The notes under the pieces were generated by a model that was not told the DNA's origin, did no database searches, and saw only the letters and a list, made by a program, of their open reading frames with translations. Shown here one piece after another: positions 49,983 through 62,700 of a DNA stretch of 64,000 bases. Each line of letters opens with the position of its first letter. Position 1 is the first letter of the stretch. The position numbers were made by a program, and so were the translations under genes. The stretch covers positions 2,790,001 to 2,854,000 of the forward strand of contig JAFFJZ010000003.1 of assembly GCA_018340375.1 (NCBI GenBank), given 5' to 3'. The DNA comes from Gonatopus flavifemur. Its lineage: Eukaryota; Arthropoda; Insecta; Hymenoptera; Dryinidae.

Positions 49983-52499
49983 CGGACCGTACTTTTTTTA
50001 TCACCTCTATTTTCATCTGAAGTCGCTCTTTGGAAACTATTCTGTAATTTTTCATAGAAAGTTTCATTTACACCAGAGTTGGTAATTTTTCCTTGGCAAA
50101 AACAGTCGTAAATTTATTCTGTTATAGTTATACATACCTACACCTAACTTGGAAAATGTTAGTTTAATTGCTGGATTTTCTTACTTTGGTAGCTAAAGTC
50201 CTCTTTCAAAAGCTCAGTTCATGGTATCTCACAATTCCATATTTACTGAATAAGAATCGTCATAAAGTAAATGAACATAATGAAAAAATCACGAGAAAAA
50301 CATGTGATTCATGAGTTGGCTGCTACCAACGGAAGGTTAAACATTCTATCATAATGTTTTTGCGAATGTAGACTGCAAAAATGCCAACTTTTCAGGGATA
50401 ATAGAGAGAGAAGCAGTAAGAAATGTGTGAATGTGTATTTCACAACATGCATTGGTTGCACGTGGGTTGAAACATAATGAGTGATCATGGTCATAAATCT
50501 GTGTATACGGGCAGTGTCCATCGCAACAATGTACGTCAAGTAACAACAACAGGTTATAATACAACTTTGTAGAGTAATTGTGAGGTCCATTTATTTTCTC
50601 ATTAGAAACATCAGAAAAATTATGGCAACTACGTCTTCCTCAATGTCTCAATTGACATGTTCCATAGAATCATATCAACCAATGGAAAATTTCAATCAGA
50701 CGTCATTAAATTGTCCAATTAACAACGTGGTTTGTATGAACGATTTTTAAACAGGCCTCTACATGATGGTTATTTCGTTGAAATTAGATGGCTTAATGAT
50801 GCATTTTTCGTCAGTTTCATCGAATTTATTAAATGTTCATATTTTCAATCTTATTATATATCGTTTTGGCGACTTTGATCAGGGCGTAAAGTGCATATTC
50901 GCATAATTGCAAAAACTTGCATATGCATTTTATAGAAAAACTTTGTTGTTCGAAGGTTCAGGAAAATTTGTATCGACTCATCGTAAATCATACATCATTA
51001 TATTTATGGAAATAAAGTCCAGAACACGGATTTATGTGTTTTGATTTGAATAATGTTCATGAGTGGGTTTTATGAATATTTGATTCATGAAGTGGTTCGG
51101 AGGAGAATTTTATTATTATTCAGGTTGTTTTGATTTATAAAAACGTTCAAACAAAGTGGAGGTATAATCCATTCTGTAGTGTAATTTCAATCAATAATTG
51201 CAATTGAAAAAAATTGCATGAGAATTTGTATAATTATGTGATTTGCTTAAAACAACAAGAATTCAACTGTTTCAATTATATGAACGAATATTTCAATATC
51301 TCCTTCCTGATATTCTTGAGATTGTATAGAGCTTTAATACGCTATCTCAAGTTATAAACTTCGGATTCGATATTATATGTATAAGCATTTGTCTTGTACG
51401 ATTGTTTGAAGAAACTTCCAATCGCGTATCGGTTTATATACTTGGAATTACGAGCCAAAGATTTCCCTTGTACCGATAAACTCTCTCAGATATTATTTTT
51501 CAACATCAAATGTTCGCTACTGTACAAAACTTTATCCATTTATTATGTGGTTCACGATGTTCGTGAAATTCAAGTCGAGTATTTCAATTTCCTTTTGTGA
51601 AATATACATCGAAGAGTTTTTCTTTTAATAACTTCCTTGTGTTCGTGTCTAATCAACAAAATGTTTCCATAAGAATATTGTATTGTTCCTTTTCCTTCTT
51701 ATTGCTTGATAACAATCGCAAAACGAGAGATGATAATTGATTATATCCAAGGAAAATTGAATTCAAACAAATTTAAAGTCTCATTTCATTTATACATAGA
51801 AAAAAAAGGTCTGTACACGTAACATGAATTACCATTAATATCAGTCCTGCATGGGGTTTCGGTTGTAAATCGAGTTGATTCATTTCCTTTCTTTTTGAGA
51901 TAATTACAAATTATATCTGCTTGTGGATAGAGAATCATGCTCCTTTCTTTGAAACGATTTGTAAGAGGAGTAACAAGAAAACACATTTATTTTCTGATTC
52001 AAACTCAATTCAATATACAAGAAGAGAAGTCAATATAATGTACTCCTTTCTTAGGCCTCATTTGATTATTACTACCAATTTGTTGTTCGAACGAGGTTGT
52101 TGTTATATTTTTGAACACTCGAGCATTGATTTTACCGAAAAAATTTGTCTCAAAGAATCCATCTACGTATTGAGATCTTATTTTTAAAATCTTAGTACGA
52201 TATGAATGCAAAAACATTGATAAAACCGATGAACATCGAGGGCGAAGGGAATTTCTCCTTTATCGTAGAGCGCACGACATTAAAATGTTCCTGTAAGTTC
52301 TGAGAAGGACAAAACATTGATTTGAATAATTAAAATACATCTCCATGTATGAAATCACTTCCTGGCATAATAATACCGCCAGGTGAACAATGTTCAATTA
52401 TTTATGTATGAAATCTAGAGTATTATCACAAACTTTCATAGCTTTGAATAACTGAATTTTCAATACAGTGTACTTTACAGCACGGCACTTGAAAATTAT

Positions 52500-54240
52500 T
52501 CTTTTTATTTTGGAAAGTTACAAAGCCGGATCACACCCCCCTCCCTCTTTTTCTCTGTTTCGTTAAAATTATGACGAGAGACATAACAGACACCCGTCGC
52601 CTCAGGACTGGCGCAGAGCCGAACCGGAAGTTGGCTATCTCGCAGGAGCGGCACAAAGGGAGGCGCTTAAAAATTCAATGCATTTCAAATGGGCCAGGAA
52701 TCGTCTCTCTTCTCTCTACCCCGAGAGAGCACTCCCTAAAGGCCCTCTCTCCTCTATTCGTTCGTCGGTTCAATTCGCTGGTACACTGTTATACAGTAGT
52801 ATGGTGTACATTGGGACGCTTATGTTCTTTCTCCATATTCCTTCTTTTTTTATTATTTTTCTTCTCTTCTTTAAGCTTACGTTTTTCAAGTCGAGTTGCT
52901 GCGTCTTTCGCCATGCCCCAAGCTAGCCATTAGATGATCGATGCCACGGGAACGAAAGGAAAAGAATTGCTTACTTTTAGTCGATGAAAAATTCATACAA
53001 TGAAATATTCACGTTCAGAAGAAAATATATATTTGAGAGAAAAATAGCTATAAAACGATCAATTCCTGTATATAAGTGTGTAATCCGATATGGAAACATA
53101 AAATTTTATGCGGTACATGGTCACATAAAGTACATGTTAGTTACACTAAAATGAGTATATATCGACAAGGAATTATAAATCCGCAGTGTGGTTTATCACA
53201 GCGGAAGATTCAGAGGATTCAGTTGTTGCAATAAGGAGTTTATTGGATCAACAATTTAGTTGTTGAAACAGCAATTGTTTTTTTTTTTTTATTGAAAAAT
53301 TGTTGATGTGAGGAGTGCAGGGCTTTGCCTAACCATTCAAACCAATGCATATTATACCAGCCATTTGTATTGAATCCTGAATCAGATTGTGAACTCTCCA
53401 CACACTCCTGTATCCATAGAATACTATAGTTACGTGTTTGGACTTGACTTTATTGTGATAAGCAACCGTAATAACACATCATTGTTATATACAAAGCAAA
53501 ACAACAATATATTTTCAAATCACATGAATTGTTTATATATTTTCAGCACGATCTTTTATAAGAGGATCGATGGTGAATCTATGTTGTGCGATCAACTAAT
53601 ATTTATAGATGCGATCAATTTTCATTTTCTTCGTCTAAGGCAGAGATAGGAACAAAGTGCATTGACCAAACTTGTTTACGACTATCGATCGGACGTATCG
53701 TATATATCCATACGAATACTCGCTTATCACACTCAATCGTTTGACGATATTAATACAAGTACTGGTAACGGTCAATGAACAATCGGTCAGGATTAGAATT
53801 GTCGGGGAGAAATGTTATTGTTGCTAGATAAGAAAGTTCGATAGCAGGAAGGATTAAAAGTAAAGACAAGCGAGGGTGCATACTCGTTTGAATCGTCCTT
53901 GACCCCTCTGATGTTGCTGCCACTGCTGCACCGAGTGTATGGGTATACGCTGTGCAAAGGATGCCCTTTGCGCATGCGCTGTTCCCATGTTTTTCCATTC
54001 TCCAGTCAGTCTTTCTCTTCCTCACTCTTTTTATTCCAGCGTCCCTCTCAGAATGCCTTCGCCATCTCTGCCCTTTTGTTCTTGTTTTCTACTTTTTCTA
54101 TTTTTGTTTCCAAGGGATTGTCTCGTTCTGTTCCCTCCTTTCCTTACCTTCCCTCTCTTTGTCTCACCCTGTTCCTTGCGATTTCCATTTCTATCTTTCT
54201 CCGTCTTTTTCTAGACACACACGCATTGAGAAAAATGTAA
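52500..54240 (+). promoter_or_regulatory. Candidate intronic promoter or enhancer region
   Basis: Two GC-richer islands interrupt the AT-rich intron. At 52570-52930 an ACCGGAAGT core (about 52622-52630) matches the ETS consensus. At 53880-54000 the sequence TGCGCATGCGC (53969-53979) matches the NRF-1 (insect Ewg) palindrome and is followed by a pyrimidine-rich stretch to 54230. Such sites are typical of ubiquitous promoters, so an internal MXD promoter is possible. The open frames here are pyrimidine-rich and overlap in several frames, so they are not convincing genes. Confidence 0.35.
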
Positions 54241-55502
54241 TATGAACGAACGGATGAGATATTTCGCTTACACGTATTTTTCTTTTTATTCGTCTTCCTT
54301 TTTATTTTATATCTCATCTTAATCGGCATGGAAGTATTTGTACCTATGGAACAATCTTCATTCGATGAAATAAAATTCAATGAAAATTCAGTACATTACA
54401 CTCTCATGGAATTTGGAAAGAGTTTAAGCCTCGATGATATCTTTTTTTGTGGTAACTTCCTTGTAGGAGAACAATTTAATTCAATTTCATTTATTTGACA
54501 TGTGTAATGAGTTCTGATCGATGCATGATTGATTGTGGAGAGGATTATTCAAGGATTATCGAAGGATGTCCGTAGCTGTGCGTTCGTCTCTTCAAAATTA
54601 TGGGTTCTCATCGCAGTATTGAACTGTAAAAGTGGACTTTTGTTTCATTTTCATAAATATTTTACGAGTATTCTTATTATATCCACTGAAAACTTCAGTT
54701 TTCACGCACATAAATTCAATCACAAAGAAAATCAGTTCAACAATAGGTTTTGAGTGATAAAGTTTTATCTTTACCGATGGACATTGACCGTGCGGCTTCA
54801 TCACGAATGAATCAGTTGTTTTTATGTATCCATTGTTTTCTCAAAAACTATCACACATTCATTTATACGTGTTGGATTGAGTGCAAAGTTACGAATACAT
54901 GGACAAAGGAAGGGAAATCGGAGAAGTTGAGTTTCTTTGTGAATTCAAATTTGGAATTTCGTGGAATTATTGTTGTGAATCGCAGGGTGAACACTCATGG
55001 ACTCTTCATTTAAATATACAGCATTGAATGGATTTATTCCACATCATGGATGACATTGTACGGGAACAAGTTATCAACGGAGAAAAATTAATTAAAAACA
55101 AAACTCTTGAATTTTCCCCCTCGGTCATCTGTAAATTAACAACATTGATTCAAATGAATCTTCGTCATTTCTTGATACATTCAACAAAGATGGATTCACT
55201 AATTCTTTTCCTTTCCATTCCGCTTTCATGAAAGCTGACGTTTGAAAATTTGAATCTACAATACTCAAATCCTTTCATATCTTCAATATTGTTGAACAAT
55301 TGACACAACATTCAGTTGCATCACAATGATTTTGCACGTTCATATTCCATAAAAATTTTTATATACATTTAGAAAACATTGGTTATAGCTACTAACAGCA
55401 TTGTAACTTACGAGAATGTATTTGCAACCTTTTTTTTTTGAATAAAATAATTTATTTCTTTGTGCTTTTGACTTTCAATTACGCTATGTAGTTATTTAAA
55501 TA

Positions 55503-55575
55503 TTTGATAAAACAATTCTATCAAGAATTACATCAATCCACCGCTGGTTCGCCGTTTCTATGGTTTCAGCTTCAT
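55503..55575 (+). repeat. Dispersed short repeat, copy 3 of 3
   Basis: GATAAAACAATTCTATCAA is shared exactly with the copy near 25873, and GTTTCAGCTTCAT with the copy near 1557. Confidence 0.5.
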
Positions 55576-56664
55576 TTCTTTTTCGATTAAAAGTAATTCC
55601 ATGCGGATTGCTAGAAGAGAGGGAGAGGTTTTCGGATAGTTAGAGATCTGCATGGCATAGTAATTGATTTTCAAATGCGCGCAATAATGTTACCAGGAAT
55701 TCATGATGAGATTACAGATATATCGAGTAGGAAATGTAACATTACATGATATTGAATCAAATTCCATGTACAATTAGTTAGCATATTCATGAACCACCCA
55801 ATTTGATTTCATTTCTCACCTTTCACGTCTGTTGATTCCCACAATACGAAGCTTGATTCATTTGATTCTTCTACACAGTTGGAAACGTTCCAAAAGTTCC
55901 ATGTAACACGTATTTATTGATATTATTAATGAAATTTGCTACCTGTGGATGAGCATTTGACGTGCAATCGATATATATTTGATGTTTGTTATCGCTTTTG
56001 GCTTTTTCATGCATGTATATTCTGTTATTAAACAATGCGGGATAATTTAATTAACTGGGATCACTTCCAAAATGAAATGTTTGAACACTGAATTCATTAC
56101 AGTGGACTGAAACTTACAAAGAGATATTCAGTTGAAGAATGATATATAATATATTCGCAAACATCGTAATCGTACCTTTGTTCTGTATTTTCCATATTTT
56201 TGATGTACGAGCGTTGGTTGAATTATCCATCAGTTATTGATTGATCTCATTCAATTATGTTTATTATTGGAAGCTAGAACCGGTACATTAGAATTCCGGG
56301 ATGAATACTATTGCTCGATTAGATGCTAATTGAGTGTGAATCGAGTACCGTAATTTCAAATTAAATTCTCTAGTCGGGACTGAGAAACGTGTGGGGGTGA
56401 TGTCTTCCACGGAAGCTGAAATTGAATGAATTTATAACAACAAGTGAACAAATTGGATGCTACACTAACGAAACCCTTGAATTACAATAACCAAAAACGA
56501 TTTTGAATTAATTAAGTATTTCAGGATGAGTTGTACATGGCAAGAAGTAGATAATACTGAATAATACAATAGGCAAAATCTTTTGTGTTGAATATACGGA
56601 TAGATATCTTCATTCATACCCGAAGATATCTGAGAGATATTACAGTAGTCCCCCGAGCGGAAAG

Positions 56665-56750
56665 ATAGGTTGCTTTCTGGCTGCCTAAAGTGTAAAATTC
56701 CACTCTGTTGGGGTGAGAATTCACTGTTTAGGAGCCAGAAGGGTACCTAT
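56665..56750 (+). ncRNA. Candidate miRNA-precursor-like hairpin
   Basis: The 86 nt fold into one long stem. ATAGGT pairs with ACCTAT, TTCTGGCT with AGCCAGAA, CCTAAA with TTTAGG, GTG with CAC, AATTC with GAATT and CAC with GTG. Only small bulges separate them, and the loop is about 9 nt. Length and shape fit an animal pre-miRNA on the MXD sense strand. I do not recognise either arm as a known miRNA. A short palindromic transposon is the main alternative. Confidence 0.35.
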
Positions 56751-59700
56751 TTTTTCATTCCAGTGAAATTCTTAGTCTTTCGAATTTAGAGAAACGAATT
56801 TTTTATGCATTCTCATAGCTTCAGAATTATTTGTTATGAAGTCACTCTGAACTATTGTGTTATAAATAGCACAATATTTCGTTACAAATTATAATTTCAT
56901 ATTTCTCAATATACATATTCAAGACTTTTATTGAATTGGTATTGTCACGTCTGAGACGTAACATATGCGTTGGAAGGATTTGAAGTTTGGAGTGTTGATA
57001 TCGCTCAAGAGGATACCAGAGTTCTGACTCTGGTAACTGAATCTGATTTTTTACTCAGCTTGCAATTTCTGTCAGTTTGACAGGATATCTGTTGAATTGA
57101 ATATGATTTCCAAGGAAACCCTCAATAACAAAATGTGATTGGCACATTTGACAAAATTTTTTTTCCAGTATAAGGTTCAGGATTATTGAGATGAATAAAT
57201 GTTGTATTGCGCCGAAAAGAATTTATTCATGTTGTAGTTCTTCGTTCCACTGATGAATATTTATTGAAAATAAATTTCGAACATTGCACACGCAGAGGAG
57301 AATTGTTTTTAATATTTTTTCTCGACTGGTTCCTATAAAATAAAATGTCCTGAACCGAATGATCTGCATTGGACCATTTTCATCCTTCAAAGGGTCCAAT
57401 TATCCATTATAAATCGTACGTAGCCAATTGAGGTATACATCTGTCAGTTCAAGACACACCTTATTCTTCCATGCGAGTCAGTCAACAGAAAAAAATTGAA
57501 GAAGAAAAAGAATAAAATCTCACCAGCATTGTGTATTGTCAGGGAATTTTTTGGTTTTCATTCTTACGAGACATGATGAAAATTATCCTCCATCATTTTT
57601 CACAATCACCACCCGATCTTCGTGCCAGTTTCCATAGAAATAATCCAGAACCATAAAATGATACATCTGCGACGTAATCTTCCCTTTATTCACCTCGAAG
57701 CTCATTTTCTACAACCTGAATGGGAACCCACATTGAGCACAGAGCAATATGGTTACAAAAATTATATTCGCATGGTCAAGGATTTATGGTTGCGGTGACT
57801 TGAAATTTGAATATGACGATGAGAAAAACCAGACAAAATCGCATGAATGTAGTTGTGATAACTGTATCAAAAAATCAAAGCCGAAATCAACTTCAAAGTT
57901 GTAAAATGATTCATAACTGGTGTTGATAGTTGCCGTTATTGGTGATTTCAAAATCGCTACTCGTTTCACCTGTACAGAAATAAGGACCAAATGCTCACAG
58001 TATCTTATAGATGAAGCTGAAACTCGCAGCCGAGTGATGCAATTTTTCATCAAAAATTCAAGCAGTTGAAATGCATATTTGAAAGTTGTTGAATTGATTC
58101 CCAGTATGGACAATACTGAAACATGGTTTAGTCAAAAATTTCCGCAGTTGGCTACAAGTTTTCGACCTTGATGAAAAGGATCCTTTAAATCCTATTACAA
58201 AAAAATTAGGTAATAGAAAATGAGGTGTGCTCCTGTCAGTTACCCCATTATTGAAGAGTTTTCAAGTTGTTCATCCTAAACAGAGTGGCTATAATATTAA
58301 TATATGTTTCGTAATTTCTGACGTTTGTCAAGTGAATCAATGCTGCTGCCCCAATACTGCAATGTCGGGCATTGCCGTCCATCTCACGTCATAAGTGATG
58401 CGTCCAACTTTGATTCACACTGTTGGAAATAGTTGAAATATTGATTCTCGCAAATGTTTGCCAAATTAGAAATGTGCGAAATGAAAAAATGTTTCTGTCC
58501 GTCAAGGAAATTCCACAAAAACTTGATTAATTAATTCTAAAACCAGATTTTCATTAATTCCTGCGGTACACAATGAAGTGTTATTGAGCTCTCTTGAATA
58601 GTACATGGACGAATGTCACGAACTTCAAACATATTATGTATTTGCAAACGTGTGATCATACACTTCCTTCATGCTGTTGTCATAGCATTGAAGAGAAGAC
58701 TTCTAATGAAATCTGTATGACAATTGATGAGCAAGGGTCACTTGACGGAGTCGAATACGCCAGCCATATAAACGTGTCACCACACGGATCTGATTATCAC
58801 CTCCTCTTGATCTTTCAGTCAAACTGATTCCACGATCTTGATAGGATTTATTAGTTTTATTTGCGCTTATTCTCTCCCTTGTAACGCCCCTTCTATGTTA
58901 CGTCCTAAAAGTAAACGTTCACGTTATACAGTTGTACAGTATACACTGTATAGTATATTTTGTGTGGGGGTCGATGTTCGACGTTTTCTATTCAACCAAC
59001 GTGCGCATTCGTATTCGTGTGAAAATGGAGTTGAGTTGGTGTATCACAATGTATCGTTGGTTAGTGACGATAGATATGCACTCTCCCTTCTATATTTCTT
59101 TTCCTTTTCTTTTCTGTTTCTTGCTATCTTTGTGGATATAAGATGGTCGAAAAACATCATGTGTTTATACTCTTGATTCTTTCAAACTTGACTCTCATTA
59201 ACATCTGTCTTGACTCCTATCAATATCCATGTCAAAACCTTTGTGTTCCCTGGTTTGGATTTATTGGTTTGGTTTCTTGATTATCGTTTTCCAATTCAAT
59301 TGGATACTGCGTGAGTGTGCAAAATATGTATAATTATGTGAATGTCGGAAATCAATTGTGATTTCCATGGACCAATGTGTATCTATGGACTCAATTTGCT
59401 CTCAAACCTGACCTTCTAAGCTATTCCCATTGTTGAATTTGTTCTTGAGAAACGAAAATTTATCAAAAGTCATACACTGCATTGAAGTTGAAAGAAAATG
59501 GTATTTTATTATCGATCCATGTAAAGTGGCGATCCATTCATCGCAATTTTAAAACCTGTGTAACCAGGAATTTGTTCGATCACTCATACGGTCGTCGTCA
59601 TCACGAACAAGTCAAGATTAAATCAAGTTGTTTCACGAGCTGATGGTGATAACACTGGATACTGAAACGAACCTATTGCAAGAGAACGATTTGAGTCGGT

Positions 59701-62700
59701 GCATTCTGAGAAGAGTTATTGTGAACTCAGAACTCTCCACAGATCAACAAACATGTAGACAATCTAACAGACTAACACATGCACACAAACATCTTCGGAA
59801 AACAACTTTGTTTTCACATTTTCATGGTATTGCAGGCCAAAATTGCTTGTATTCTGCAACCAAGATTATGACGGTACCACGATACTTTTATTTCCTCATA
59901 AAGGAACAAGGAAGTGAAATGAATCTTCACAGAATAGGGTGAAAATCAACCAAATCCTTTCATTTGTTGCTCGCATTTGTTTTTCAACTAAATTTTCCTC
60001 TTCCTCCTCCTCATTCAATCCGGAAAATTGTATCAATAGTCGCCATTGTAATCGCTTCACTGTCTCGTCTTAGTCTTTTTTCATTTCCTTTATTTAAATC
60101 CTCTTTCTCTTTATTTATCAGTTTTACGTCGTTCAACGATTTCAATCGTGAGATTCACTTGCAATGGTACCTCGGCAACAGCTAGAGAAATGAGAAAACA
60201 AAAAGAAGAGGAAAAATAGAAAGAAGAGGGATTGCATCTACCGCACAACGAGAGTGCAAGCATTAGGGACGATGGACTCTCTTCTCCCTTCAATTCTCCC
60301 TTGGCTGCTTGGTGCAGGAGCAGTCAGCATTGCCACTTTGAAGCTCGTTCACCTTGAGTTCTCTTTGCCTCTCTTTTGCTCGTGATGTAGGTACAAAACA
60401 GTGGTTCTCAATTGTTGCTTGTGTCTATTAAGTTAGATACAGTTATTGACATTTCTTTCAATAAGAAGAAAAACGAAGGATGTGGGAAAAGTGTCGTGTG
60501 AAATTTTTCCTGTTCTTCTTCTTTTTCATCCACGAACATCGTAACAAATAATTGAGGTAAAAATTAGTGAATACAGTACCGTGAGACAAAGGTTATTATT
60601 CATTCGTCATCGAGCTATTGTATATCTGACATATTTTCTTATCAACACATCGATTTTCTAATTATTATAACAATTAGGATTTTGAAAAAAAACCAGCAAC
60701 CGATGAAAGATGATTAATTAAAGGTTCTGACTTTATTTTCATGGTTGTGGTTACAGAGAAAATAATTGAGAGTATAAAAATAGAAGACACTAACCACACC
60801 TTTCTTAGAGTGCATAACCGCGACAATGTACTTGGGACCTTTGATTACCACCGTCATTCTCTCGCAGTATGGTTGGTGTCGTTTTTATGTATGGATTATT
60901 ACTGGACTGTGAAATGGATGTATTTTACAGAACAATAATTCAAATCATATTGATTAAAATCGAATGTCCATTTTTTGTATTATTCATCACTTCACTTTGG
61001 TTTTGAGAATTGATTGATGATGAATTATGTGAATGAAATCAACGTAACGGAAATTTAAGGTTTTTTCCTACACTGAAGAGAAGTAGTGGAGGAGACAATT
61101 TCGCAGCGAGTGGTTATTCAAACCGTATCCAAACTGGCCGCGAGGTTGGCTCCCCTACTGTTTTTCAGTATATTTGTTTATATAGATTTGCATTAGCCCT
61201 CATCTGGAAAAGATTTTTTTATAGTTGAAATATGACATTTGTTCTTCATTCGTTGAGAAGAATCACATTCTTCGAATTTAATTCGTTCGAAAAGAATTTT
61301 TGTTGTGGAAACGTTTCTAATTGTGAATCATAACATGATCATAAAGTTATTATTTTTAGTACATAAGATCGTAAGAAATATCTGACATTAGATACCACAT
61401 GAAACGTAATAAGACACTCTGGTACGGTTTTATATCAAATGATATTTGCTCTGGCTTTTATTCAATGTTCGTTTTTCTCTTCATTCCACAATATAAACAA
61501 TTTTTGTATACAATCTCATAGAGTATGATTTCATTTGTAGGTGAAGCTCATTCGTTTCATCTGGAAACATGATGCAATATCCGATATTCATCTTTTCATT
61601 TCTGTTCCTGATAGCTAATGAAGATTAGCGAGATGTGCATCGTAAGATCTACTACTATTATTGATTTTTATAGCAGTTGGAAATGAATACATGTTTTTAC
61701 AATACACATGCTTACTGAAAACTTCAAATTATGAAAAAACCCCTTTATCTGTAATGAGATTGAATGATGAAAGTCACGCCGATCCATTTCATTATTTTAG
61801 GAACAAAACAACAAGATTGATGACAGGGTTTGTGTTATGTTTTCATTCACAACCAATATTTTCATATACCACTTTCAACAAGCATCGTGTAATTTTTCAT
61901 GCACAAATTTTTCAATATTTTTAAATGCGAAATTAAATCTCACGTATCAAAAATGATATGAAAAATCACGGAATTTTATGCTTGAACAAAAGAAGATTAG
62001 CTGTCCATTTATATGTTTATCTTTCAACTTTTTCACATGTTCTGATCAATCTTGTGTGTCAGCTTAATTGCTTGACGCCTGTCACTCTTTTAATACTTTG
62101 AAAAACATCAATTAATTTCAGAGACGGCGAATGAAGAAGATAAAAATGATATTGAATAGTTGAGGACATATTTCATTTTACAATTGAAAGAGTGTTTTTT
62201 CCCTTTCCAAGAAAGTAACGCGATTGTCATTCAGTTTACTTTGTATAATGTATAGCACGATGTTTTCGTTTCCATATTGAATCATGTAGAACAGTTGCTG
62301 TGCGATGGGTTTTTGTTCTCTCACTCTAAGCAGCTGCATTTCACTGAAAAAATCACACGAAAAAGGAATATGCACCATTTTCGAATATAAATATTCCTAT
62401 ATTTAACATCAGTTGCAATGCCATTTCAGATCCAGCGATAAGATAATTTTATTAAAATTGTCTACATATGATGTCATTTTTTATATGTATACTGTTGAAA
62501 AATTTTTCAAATAGATTCATTCACGTACTCCGAGAGTCAGTTAAAATTTTAATTACTAAAATATATTTTTACGAGTAATATAATGTAAACAACAATGCAA
62601 AGCCTTCTCCATGTGGCAAAATTTTCAAAATTATACATCATTCAATATAATTTCTATATAATTTAACTGAACCTATGATCAATCATGATTTTCTGGTTTT

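Larger units (their letters stand above)
46083..52500 (+). other. MXD intron 3, 5' part, no exon seen
   Basis: AT-rich, with no coding exon found for helix 1 of the bHLH. It contains a TCACGTGA E-box at 47478-47485, a dispersed repeat at 47970-48150, and a hairpin at 49888-49982. A slightly GC-richer patch at 46500-46700 is open in both directions but matches no family I know. Confidence 0.5.

Noticed and set aside
53899..54245. Three overlapping + strand frames of about 100 codons
   Set aside because: Several frames are open at once because the DNA is pyrimidine-rich; the products are Phe/Leu/Ser-rich and match nothing.
62109..62160. A TTTCAG acceptor followed by a purine-rich open stretch, as a possible next MXD exon
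   Set aside because: In the phase set by the micro-exon it gives Arg-Asp-Gly-Glu and then a stop, with no bHLH residues.
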